The position numbers and the translations under genes were made by a program. A stretch of 15,440 nt of DNA, from assembly GCA_002691245.1 (NCBI GenBank), contig NZHH01000007.1, positions 1 to 15,440 on the forward strand. Reading direction: 5' to 3'. The notes beneath the pieces are model-generated. The model was not told where the DNA came from, did no database searches, and saw only the letters and a list, made by a program, of their open reading frames with translations. This stretch comes from Methylaequor sp002691245. Its GTDB lineage: Bacteria; Pseudomonadota; Alphaproteobacteria; Methylaequorales; Methylaequoraceae. Numbering within the stretch: the first letter of the stretch is position 1; each line of letters opens with the position of its first letter. This document shows, piece by piece, positions 1-6,985 of this stretch.

Positions 1-576
1 GCATCAAAAAATTTTCTAGGTGGCATTTCTGAGTTAACTTTCCCGTCAATGATTGTAATGAGATCAATCTTCGACTTTTTGATTATTGAAACAGTGGGCG
101 TTGGACAATCTGAAGTGTTTATAAAAGATATTTCTGATAGTGTGGTTTTAGGAGTTCAGCCAGGAAGTGGTGATACCATACAATTTATGAAATCCGGAAT
201 TTTTGAAATACCAGATATTGTTGTTGTTACTAAAAGTGATATTGAAAAGCTATCAGATATTACTTTTGCCGATCTTTCAGGAAGCAAATCTTATTTTCAA
301 AATGATAGTGGATGGGACATCAGTATAATTAAAACATCATCTTCAAAAAATATTGGATTTGAAAGGTTGTACAATGAAATTAACTTAAGGTGGAAATGGT
401 TAAATAATAAAGGAAGATTAAATAAATTAAGGGAAATTCAAGATGTGAAATGGATAGAAAGCAAGATACTCAAAAATTTTGGTGATAAAGGATTGGAAAA
501 AATACGGAAGTCAATATCATATAAGGGAGAACCATTTAGTACTTTAAATAAGTTAAAAAACAAATTTACTTTTTAA
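1..576 (+). CDS. meaB: MeaB/ArgK-family GTPase, 3' part (5' end outside window)
   Basis: The frame is open from base 1, giving 191 visible C-terminal residues of a family usually about 320-340 aa long, so the true start lies upstream; the ATG at 49 is internal. MeaB-type GTPases are G3E P-loop chaperones that protect or reload B12-dependent acyl-CoA mutases such as methylmalonyl-CoA mutase. Visible are the family stretch ASKNFLGG at the very start, the switch/Walker B motif ETVGVGQSE, the block PGSGDTIQFMKSGIFEI, and the base-specificity motif as TKSD, with Thr where Asn is usual (NKxD). The P-loop lies outside the window. The gene converges with ygfZ and their stop codons overlap by 4 bp, leaving no room for a separate terminator. 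Family assignment is confident; the mutase partner is not visible. Confidence 0.88.
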   Translation, partial: ASKNFLGGISELTFPSMIVMRSIFDFLIIETVGVGQSEVFIKDISDSVVLGVQPGSGDTIQFMKSGIFEIPDIVVVTKSDIEKLSDITFADLSGSKSYFQNDSGWDISIIKTSSSKNIGFERLYNEINLRWKWLNNKGRLNKLREIQDVKWIESKILKNFGDKGLEKIRKSISYKGEPFSTLNKLKNKFTF

Positions 577-1442
577 TCACCTTTTTTCCACCAAGGTTCA
601 AAAATTTTTATTTTCGAGTCTCCACACAACAAAGTTTTCATACCATATTCTTTAAAATAATTTAGATTGATGTAGGCAAAGCCATTTTTTTTATTGTGAC
701 TTGTAATATGACCAATTTCTTTATCATTCACATTTAGTGAGTCCTCAATATTTGAATTGAAATCAATTTTGATTTGAAAGAGTTTTCTCTTCATTAAGTT
801 TCTATATTTCATTCTGGAAGTTATTTCTTGTCCCATATAACAACCTTTAGTCCAGGATATTCCGTTCAGATCATCAAACCTCATTTCCATTAATAATGAT
901 TTATTTTTAAGAACATCAATATGAAAGTCAGGTATGACATTTTTAAATTTTAGCTCATTAAAATCCATTGTAGAGATTTCCTTCATACCTATTTCATCAA
1001 ATATATTTTTTTCTAATCCTTTAAATAGATATAACCGTTTAAAATAATTATTAAATCTAGGGTCGTCATAATAAAGAAAATCTCCATTTAAGACATTAGA
1101 GTAAAAATCATTGGAAAATTTGGAAACCAGTAAAATACAAAAATCTTCACAAGTGGATATTTCAACATCTGAACGAAGTTTGTACATTTGAAGTTTTCCG
1201 ATTATAACATCTTTATAACTCTCATGAACTTCAAGCAAAAGTGAATCTTTATGATTAGTTACAAAAAAATCTGCTATAAATCTCCCTTGTGGGGTCAGAA
1301 TTGAAGAATAAATAGAGTTATTTTCTTTAAGAATATTAACATCATTTGATATTATTCCTTGGATGAATGAAAATTTATCTTTACCATTAATTCTTATTAA
1401 TGATCTCTTTTTTAAATTATAAAAACAATTATTATCAAACAT
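573..1442 (-). CDS. ygfZ: YgfZ/IBA57-family folate-binding protein
   Basis: The 289-residue protein belongs to the YgfZ/GcvT-like family, cytoplasmic tetrahydrofolate-binding proteins that help assemble or repair certain Fe-S enzymes and affect tRNA thiomethylation. The decisive evidence is the family signature K-G-C-Y-M-G-Q-E-x3-R-x-K at residues 199-212, with the conserved Cys201. N-terminal blocks typical of the family are also present: IQGIISNDV (about 27-35) and LTPQGRFIADFFV (49-61). Length is near the alphaproteobacterial norm. The ATG at 1442 is the first in frame and fits the usual N-terminus; no Shine-Dalgarno precedes it. Its tail overlaps the MeaB-like gene by 4 bp and it is divergent from the glycosyltransferase cluster. 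Confidence 0.92.
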   Translation of the reverse strand: MFDNNCFYNLKKRSLIRINGKDKFSFIQGIISNDVNILKENNSIYSSILTPQGRFIADFFVTNHKDSLLLEVHESYKDVIIGKLQMYKLRSDVEISTCEDFCILLVSKFSNDFYSNVLNGDFLYYDDPRFNNYFKRLYLFKGLEKNIFDEIGMKEISTMDFNELKFKNVIPDFHIDVLKNKSLLMEMRFDDLNGISWTKGCYMGQEITSRMKYRNLMKRKLFQIKIDFNSNIEDSLNVNDKEIGHITSHNKKNGFAYINLNYFKEYGMKTLLCGDSKIKIFEPWWKKGD

Positions 1443-1486
1443 TATTTTAATTTATTTTAATTATAAAATTTGACAAGATGATTTAA
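1443..1486. promoter_or_regulatory. Divergent promoter gap between ygfZ and the glycosyltransferase cluster
   Basis: This 44-bp, almost pure AT gap is the only non-coding DNA between two divergent genes, so both promoters must lie in it or inside the flanking genes. A TATAAT match on the minus strand (1465-1460) lies 17 bp before the ygfZ ATG. On the plus strand TATAAA (1462-1467) lies 19 bp before the GT9 ATG. The two candidate -10 boxes overlap face to face. No convincing -35 box accompanies either, so the assignment is tentative. Confidence 0.35.
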
Positions 1487-2452
1487 ATGAAAAAAATACT
1501 TATAATTTCTTCCAATAGGCTTGGAGATTGTATTATATCTTCAGGTTTAAATTCATTTTTTAAGGATAAGTATCATAATTCAGAATTAACTTTTGTGTGT
1601 GGAGAAGTTCCATCACATCTATTTAAATACTGTAATAACATTGATAAATTAATAGTTTTGAAAAAAAGAAGATTCTCTTTTCATTGGATACTGCTTTGGT
1701 TTAGAATATTTTTTAAAAATTGGGAAGTATCAATTGATCTTAGAGGAACAGCAATAAACCTCTTTTTATTCTCAAAAATTAAACTTAGGTATAAGAAGAA
1801 TAGGGATTTAAAAAAAATACATAAAGTTATAGACATTACGCAAAACATTTCAGGAAAAACACTGGATCCTCAAATACAAATTTCAAATAAAATAAAATTT
1901 AGCAATAAAAATTTAAAAAAATTAAACGAATTAAAAATAAATCATAAATTAATTATGATTGCTCCCACTGCTAATTGGCAAGGAAAAATATGGCCATCAC
2001 AAAGATATTTAGAACTAATTTTAAAAATGGAAAAACAGAATTTGCTTAAAAACCCTATTTTTATTATTACTGGTCCACAAAATGAGAGAAAACTTGTCAC
2101 AAAAATTTTAAAATATAAAAAAATAAATATTTATGATCTATTTGGAACATCTAATTTAATTGAAATATTTCACATTATGAAAATCTGTGATTTGTTTATT
2201 GGGAATGATTCTGGACTTATGCATATGGCATCGTTATCAAATATCCGAACTGTTGGATTATTTGGACCAAGCGATAAAAATATTTATGGTCCATGGGGAA
2301 CTAGTAATTTAGCAATTACAAGCCCAAGATCTCCAGAAAATTTAATGGGTTATAAAAACTTCAACTCTAAAAAATCAGGAACATTAATGCTTGAACTTGG
2401 GACAAATAAAGTTTTTGAACAATTAACAAATTTTATAAAAACAAACAAATGA
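1487..2452 (+). CDS. Glycosyltransferase family 9 (heptosyltransferase-like)
   Basis: The 321-aa protein looks like an ADP-heptose:LPS heptosyltransferase (WaaC/WaaF/WaaQ group, GT9, GT-B fold) acting on the LPS core at the inner face of the cytoplasmic membrane. The N-terminal Rossmann start has RLGDCI at residues 11-16, with Asp14 in the place of the family's catalytic base. The C-terminal nucleotide-sugar domain carries IGNDSGLMHMAS (238-249) and GLFGPS (257-262), both hallmark GT9 blocks. The length fits. It is the first gene of the cluster, and its stop overlaps the next start as ATGA (2449-2452). Which sugar it transfers cannot be read from sequence; an O-antigen or other glycan role is possible. 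Confidence 0.88.
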   Translation: MKKILIISSNRLGDCIISSGLNSFFKDKYHNSELTFVCGEVPSHLFKYCNNIDKLIVLKKRRFSFHWILLWFRIFFKNWEVSIDLRGTAINLFLFSKIKLRYKKNRDLKKIHKVIDITQNISGKTLDPQIQISNKIKFSNKNLKKLNELKINHKLIMIAPTANWQGKIWPSQRYLELILKMEKQNLLKNPIFIITGPQNERKLVTKILKYKKINIYDLFGTSNLIEIFHIMKICDLFIGNDSGLMHMASLSNIRTVGLFGPSDKNIYGPWGTSNLAITSPRSPENLMGYKNFNSKKSGTLMLELGTNKVFEQLTNFIKTNK

Positions 2453-3198
2453 GTTTACTTTCAGTATTGATTGTCATTAATAACGAAGAAAAGCAAATTG
2501 AAGCGTGCCTTGAGACTGTTAATTTTGCCAACGAAATCGTTGTAATTTTAGATAAATGTAATGATAATTCCGAAAAAATTGCTAAGAAATATACATCTAA
2601 ATTATATAAAGGAAATTGGAATATTGAGGGAGATAGAAGAAACTATGGAATAAAAAAATGTAAAGGACCATGGGTTTTAGAGATTGATGCAGATGAGAGA
2701 GTCTCAATGGAATTAAAAAAAGAAATAATAGAAACAATTACACGAAGTTCAGCAGACTGGCATCAGATTCAAGTCAATAATTATCTTGGTAAAAGAATAG
2801 TAAAGTATGGTTGGGGAGCTTATTTTGGTAAGTCTGCTTATGCAGGTTTATTCAAAAATAAAATGAAAAAGTGGGGTAATCAAAGAGTTCATCCAAAGAT
2901 AGACTTATTTGGGGTGCAAGGAAACACTCTAGTAAATAAATTGGATCATTTTTACTGTAAAAACATTGCAGATCTTTTTGTTAAATTAAATAGCTATTCG
3001 AATTCTAGAGCAGTAGATCTGGAAAATTCGAATCATAATGAAACGCTTTTAAGAAATATTAGAAGACTATTTTCTAGATTTTGGAAATGCTTTTTTTTAA
3101 GAAAAGGTTATAAAGAAAAAAGAATTGGATTCACAATTGCCTTGGTAGCTGCAATTTATCCACTACTATCATTTCTTAAATATAGAAAATCAAAATGA
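2449..3198 (+). CDS. Glycosyltransferase family 2, WaaE/KdtX-like
   Basis: This 249-aa GT-A enzyme resembles the WaaE/KdtX LPS-core glycosyltransferases, which add a hexose (beta-1,4-glucose in WaaE) to inner-core heptose. The nucleotide-binding start SVLIVINNEE (5-14) leads to a conserved WNIEGDRRNYGI block (57-68) and the metal-binding DxD region EIDADE (78-83). A hydrophobic stretch near 228-243 followed by KYRKSK suggests a C-terminal membrane anchor. It overlaps both neighbours by 4 bp (ATGA at 2449-2452 and 3195-3198), so translational coupling across the cluster is likely. GT2 membership is firm; the WaaE-like assignment and the sugar are inference. Confidence 0.87.
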   Translation: MSLLSVLIVINNEEKQIEACLETVNFANEIVVILDKCNDNSEKIAKKYTSKLYKGNWNIEGDRRNYGIKKCKGPWVLEIDADERVSMELKKEIIETITRSSADWHQIQVNNYLGKRIVKYGWGAYFGKSAYAGLFKNKMKKWGNQRVHPKIDLFGVQGNTLVNKLDHFYCKNIADLFVKLNSYSNSRAVDLENSNHNETLLRNIRRLFSRFWKCFFLRKGYKEKRIGFTIALVAAIYPLLSFLKYRKSK

Positions 3199-4232
3199 CA
3201 AAAATTTTATTTATTGATAATGGTATTGAATTTGATTCAAAAACTATGAGAGAAAGACCTCATGGTGGTGCTGAAGTTGCTTTTGTCTCACTAGTTGAAA
3301 GCTTGTCAGAATTGGGTCACGAGATAGTTGTATATAATAATTGTGTCAATGAAGGAGAAATAAATGGAGTGAATTGGAAGAAGGTAGATTCAGGACTTGA
3401 AAAAGAAAAATTTGATACCTTGGTTGTAAATAGAGGTGACAAGTACTTAAATTTTAAAAAAGAATGTAAAAATAGAATTTTTTGGATTCACAATCCTGCA
3501 CGCTATTTAATGAAATATAGATATCTATCAAAGCTTTTTTTAAATAAGTTTAAAATTGTTTTCTCAAGTAATTATCATTCAAGTACTTATCCAAATTGGG
3601 CACCTGCAAATGAAAAAATAGTTATTCCATATGGAGTTGATGAATATTTATTTAAAAAAAAAATAAAATCTAAAATTCCAAATAAAAATGCAATTTTTAC
3701 ATCTAACCCAATGAGAGGCTTGTCATGGCTTTTAGATAAATGGGAAAATTATATTTTTCCTAAAAGTAAAGATTCTAAATTATTAATTTTTTCTGGTTTT
3801 CAAACATACGGAAAATTTGGCAATAAACATATCAAAGAAATTAATGAAATATTGTTAAAGGCAAAGTCACTAAAAAATAAAGGTGTTATTTTAAATGAAC
3901 CAATAAAAAGAGAGAATCTATTTAATAAATTAGAAAATTCCAGAGTTTTTATTTATAAAGGTAGCATGGACGAAACCTTTTGCATGGCAGTTGCCGAATC
4001 TCAAATGCTCGGAGTACCTGCTGTGGTTGGAAATCTTGGATGTTTAAAAGAAAGAGTTATTGATAGAAAAACTGGTTTTGTTTGTAAAAATGATGAAGAA
4101 TTTTGTGAGAATACAATAAAATTACTAAATGATAATCAGTTGTGGAGAAATATGAATAAAGAGTTAAGAAAAAAAAAAAACTACTTCACATGGAAAGAAG
4201 TTGCAGAAAAATGGCAGAAAATAATAACTTAA
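3195..4232 (+). CDS. Glycosyltransferase family 4 (first of two)
   Basis: The 345-residue protein is a GT-B retaining glycosyltransferase of the GT4 type. HGGAE at 23-27 is the N-terminal acceptor-side glycine motif. The EX7E donor-binding motif is intact as E260 and E268 within DETFCMAVAESQ, followed by LGVPAVVG. The C-terminal helix FTWKEVAEKWQKII is typical of GT4 proteins. An A12 run at 4169-4180 lies near the 3' end, yet the frame continues correctly to that helix, in contrast to asnB downstream. The start overlaps the preceding stop by 4 bp, and its end overlaps the next gene by 22 bp. Probable role: LPS or capsule sugar transfer in the cytoplasm; donor and acceptor unknown. Confidence 0.87.
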   Translation: MTKILFIDNGIEFDSKTMRERPHGGAEVAFVSLVESLSELGHEIVVYNNCVNEGEINGVNWKKVDSGLEKEKFDTLVVNRGDKYLNFKKECKNRIFWIHNPARYLMKYRYLSKLFLNKFKIVFSSNYHSSTYPNWAPANEKIVIPYGVDEYLFKKKIKSKIPNKNAIFTSNPMRGLSWLLDKWENYIFPKSKDSKLLIFSGFQTYGKFGNKHIKEINEILLKAKSLKNKGVILNEPIKRENLFNKLENSRVFIYKGSMDETFCMAVAESQMLGVPAVVGNLGCLKERVIDRKTGFVCKNDEEFCENTIKLLNDNQLWRNMNKELRKKKNYFTWKEVAEKWQKIIT

Positions 4233-5263
4233 GAATTCTTAATATTATTAGTGGAGCTGAATTTGGTGGCGCAGAACTATTTTTTGAAAGAATAGCAATT
4301 TCATTTGAAAAAAATAAAAATATCAGCCAAAAGGTGATAATTAGATCAAACGAAAAAAGATTTAATAGTTTAAAAAATAGCATTCAAAACATCGAACAAA
4401 TTAAGTTTTTCAATAGGTATAATCCACTTTGTAAAATAAAAGTTAAGAGAGTTATTGAAGAATTTTTACCAAATATTGTAATGACATGGATGAACAGAGC
4501 ATCGCAAATAATCCCAAGTGAAAAGATATCTAATGAGGTAACAATTGGTAGATTAGGTGGTTTTTATAAAATCAAAAATTACAGTAAATGTGATTATTTA
4601 ATTACTAATACAATTGATTTAAAAGATTATGTGATATCAGAAGGTTGGGATATAAGAAAAGTTCAGTTTATACCAAATTTTGTATCAGAGAATAAAAATG
4701 GAAAGATTAATTTAAAAAATAGTTACAATGATACAATTATTTGCATGGGAAGATTTCATGAGAACAAAGCAATTGATATAATGATAAAGTCCATGTCTTT
4801 TTTACCAGGTTTTAATCTTTTAATTATTGGTGAAGGAAAACTTAAAGAAACTTATAATTTACTAATAAATAAATATCACCTTGGTGAAAGAGTTGAAATT
4901 ATTGGTTGGAGAAACAACATTTCTGAATACTTAAATGCCTGCTCGATTCTTGTTTGCCCTTCAAGACATGAGCCATTTGGTAATATCATAGTTGATGGAT
5001 GGGCTCACAAAATACCCGTAATTGTTTCAGATGTTGATGGACCAAAAAAGTTAGTTAAACATAAAATTAACGGAATTAAATTTGAAAAAGATAATGTGTT
5101 CGACCTTGTTAGAAAGATTAAAGAACTTTCTACAAGTCCAAATTTAAGAAAAAAGATTATAAAAAATGGATTTGAATTGTATCAAAAAAATTACTCTGAA
5201 AATGTAATCGTAGATAAATATATAGAATATTTTAAAAAAATTACTAGATCATGTGTGGAATAG
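4211..5263 (+). CDS. Glycosyltransferase family 4 (second of two)
   Basis: With the ATG at 4211 the protein has 350 residues and begins MAENNNLRILNIISG, a normal GT-B first strand. The earlier in-frame ATG at 4190 would add seven residues that do not fit and would lie deeper in the previous gene. GAEFGGAELFFERIA (15-29) is the N-terminal GT4 motif. IICMGRFHENKAID marks the start of the donor domain, and the EX7E region reads SRHEPFGNIIVDGWA, so the second Glu (position 262) is Asp; E254 is kept. The gene overlaps the previous one by 22 bp and asnB by 13 bp. Its role is presumably another sugar addition in the same glycan. Family is certain, substrate unknown. Confidence 0.86.
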   Translation: MAENNNLRILNIISGAEFGGAELFFERIAISFEKNKNISQKVIIRSNEKRFNSLKNSIQNIEQIKFFNRYNPLCKIKVKRVIEEFLPNIVMTWMNRASQIIPSEKISNEVTIGRLGGFYKIKNYSKCDYLITNTIDLKDYVISEGWDIRKVQFIPNFVSENKNGKINLKNSYNDTIICMGRFHENKAIDIMIKSMSFLPGFNLLIIGEGKLKETYNLLINKYHLGERVEIIGWRNNISEYLNACSILVCPSRHEPFGNIIVDGWAHKIPVIVSDVDGPKKLVKHKINGIKFEKDNVFDLVRKIKELSTSPNLRKKIIKNGFELYQKNYSENVIVDKYIEYFKKITRSCVE

Positions 5264-6774
5264 TAGGTTTTTCTTTTTATAAACCAAACTTAAAGGTATC
5301 AAAAAGAGTTTTATCACTAGAAAACTCTTTATTTCATAGAGGACCTGATAGTTCCGGTTCCTTTATAAATAAAAATTTAACACTCATTCATACAAGACTG
5401 TCAATTATTGATTTGAACTCTGGGGGTCAGCCCATTGAAAATGAAAAATATGTTTTAGTTGCAAATGGTGAAATTTATAATGACCTTGAAATTAGAAAAG
5501 AAAATAAATCTTACAAATATTTAACAAAGTCCGATTCTGAATCTATTTTAGCCTTATATGATCAAAATGGTGTAAGTGGCCTTAGTAAATTAAGAGGCAT
5601 GTATGCATTTGCAATTTATGATAAAAAAAAGGGAGAGCTTATTTTAGCTAGAGATGAGTTTGGTATTAAGCCTCTTTATTTTTCTAATGAAAAGGAAGGC
5701 ATAATATTTTGTTCAGAGATAAAGCCAATTCAAACATTTAAAAAGAAAAAATGTAAAATTAGTGATTTTAAATTAGCAGAGTTTATGCAAATTCAGTATT
5801 GTACTGGAACTAGCACTATTTATGAAGAAATTAATAGGGTTGAACCTGGCCAAATATTAATAATTAAAAATGGAAGAATTAAAAAAAGTCTTACCAATCA
5901 TTTACCAAAAAAAGAATTAAAAAAGGTTAATGATAATTTTATAGACCAACAAATTAAAGAATCAATAGCAAGTCATTTAAGAAGTGATGTTCCATATTGT
6001 ATTTTTTTTTCAGGCGGAATAGATTCCATGTTATTACTATATTACATAAATGTATTGAAGAAGAAAAATGTAACTGCCTATTCAGTATATTTTGATAATG
6101 ATACTGTGAATTATCTTGATGAAATAACAGCAAAATTAAATGTAGATCTTGTTAAAATCAAATTTTCTGAAAGTGATTTTTGGGACTGGTTATTATTTGC
6201 TGCAGGAAAAATTGATGAACCTATTGCTGATTATGCAATTCTTCCAACATTTAAATTGGCTAGTATAGCTGCAAAAAAATTTAAGGTTGTTATAACAGGT
6301 GAAGGTGGAGATGAATTGTTTGCAGGTTACGGAAGATACAAGAAAACTCAAAGAATTATATTTAAAAAAACTTTTTTTCCTAAGGCGACATTCAATTCGA
6401 TATTAAAAAATAAATTTGCAAGTTGGACACATGATCTTAAAATTTACAATTCTAGAATATTAAGATTTGGAGAAACATCTCTACAACGATCACAATATTT
6501 TGATTATAATAACTGGCTTCCTAATGATTTGTTGATTAAACTAGACAGATGTCTGATGACATATGGGATGGAAGGTAGAACACCGTTTATAGATAAAGAA
6601 TTATTTAAAAATTTCTTTTATATAAATGATAAATTAAAAATTAAGAGAGGTTTTGGTAAATTTTACATAAGAAATTTTCTTAAAAGAAAAATTTCATATT
6701 ATAATTCGTTTGAAAAAAAAAAGGATTTAGTGTTCCTATTCATGATTGGCTGCCTAAGAGAACAAATGATTTAG
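5251..6774 (+). CDS. asnB: AsnB-type glutamine amidotransferase, frameshifted at an A10 tract
   Basis: This is a class II glutamine-hydrolysing asparagine synthetase-like enzyme. Cys2 (MCGIVGF) is the glutaminase nucleophile and fixes the start. HRGPDSSG (29-36), ANGEIYN (71-77) and ARDEFGIKPLYFS (133-145) complete that domain. The synthetase domain has the PP-loop SGGIDS (254-259), GEGGDELFAGYGRY (350-363) and EGRTPFID (441-448). The zero frame goes wrong after residue 491: the last 16 residues are unlike the family, while the expected GFSVPI-WL block continues in the -1 frame to 6968, giving a 572-aa product. The break lies on a slippery A_AAA_AAG (6717-6723). Placement after four glycosyltransferases suggests amidation of a sugar or uronic acid in a surface glycan rather than asparagine supply. 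Expression may need slippage, or the gene may be decaying. Confidence 0.85.
   Translation: MCGIVGFSFYKPNLKVSKRVLSLENSLFHRGPDSSGSFINKNLTLIHTRLSIIDLNSGGQPIENEKYVLVANGEIYNDLEIRKENKSYKYLTKSDSESILALYDQNGVSGLSKLRGMYAFAIYDKKKGELILARDEFGIKPLYFSNEKEGIIFCSEIKPIQTFKKKKCKISDFKLAEFMQIQYCTGTSTIYEEINRVEPGQILIIKNGRIKKSLTNHLPKKELKKVNDNFIDQQIKESIASHLRSDVPYCIFFSGGIDSMLLLYYINVLKKKNVTAYSVYFDNDTVNYLDEITAKLNVDLVKIKFSESDFWDWLLFAAGKIDEPIADYAILPTFKLASIAAKKFKVVITGEGGDELFAGYGRYKKTQRIIFKKTFFPKATFNSILKNKFASWTHDLKIYNSRILRFGETSLQRSQYFDYNNWLPNDLLIKLDRCLMTYGMEGRTPFIDKELFKNFFYINDKLKIKRGFGKFYIRNFLKRKISYYNSFEKKKDLVFLFMIGCLREQMI
6713..6723 (+). other. Slippery A10-G tract in asnB (candidate frameshift site)
   Basis: Ten A residues (6713-6722) followed by G give, in the zero frame of asnB, the heptamer A_AAA_AAG (6717-6723), the classic bacterial -1 slippage sequence known from dnaX. 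A -1 slip here yields Glu-Lys-Lys-Lys-Gly-Phe-Ser-Val-Pro, exactly the family sequence. Inserting one A during transcription would restore the same protein. No clear stimulatory hairpin follows and no strong upstream Shine-Dalgarno is seen, so a single-base sequencing or mutational loss in the homopolymer remains possible. Confidence 0.6.
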
Positions 6775-6968
6775 AAAAGATATTGATAAACCAAGATTTT
6801 TTAAGAAAATACTTTAGTAAGGACGAACTTCATTATATCATCAGAGGTGTTAAAAATGATAAAAAATTTGTAAAACCTCTTTGGCATATCATATTTTTCA
6901 CCTCTTGGTACCTTACAAATATCAAAGGGATCAAACCAAAAGGAAATTTTTTTGACGTGTTATCTTAA
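6720..6968 (+). pseudogene. C-terminal part of AsnB in the -1 frame
   Basis: Read in the frame beginning at 6720, this stretch encodes Lys followed by GFSVPIHDWLPKR and about 65 further residues ending FFDVLS, with its stop at 6966-6968. The GFSVPI-x2-WL block is a well-known AsnB C-terminal landmark, and the following residues (LVKPLW-type helix, here FVKPLWHIIFFTSWY) are also typical. The fragment has no credible start of its own; the first start-like codon is a TTG at 6783, after the conserved block. It is therefore the missing end of asnB and not a separate gene. It still looks well conserved, without further stops or gaps. Confidence 0.8.
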
Positions 6969-6985
6969 ATAAATACAATATAAAT

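Noticed and set aside
1470..1475. Perfect TTGACA -35 box upstream of the GT9 gene
   Set aside because: A -10 at 16-18 bp spacing would fall inside the gene and is not TATAAT-like; the TATAAT at 1501-1506 is 25 bp away. It is too close to the ATG to serve this gene.
4190..4210. Earlier start of the second GT4
   Set aside because: The added seven residues precede a normal GT-B N-terminus and would increase overlap with the previous gene; the ATG at 4211 fits better.
6783..6968. Separate small gene after asnB
   Set aside because: It could only start at TTG, and the same frame upstream already encodes the conserved AsnB block, so it is the enzyme's C-terminus.
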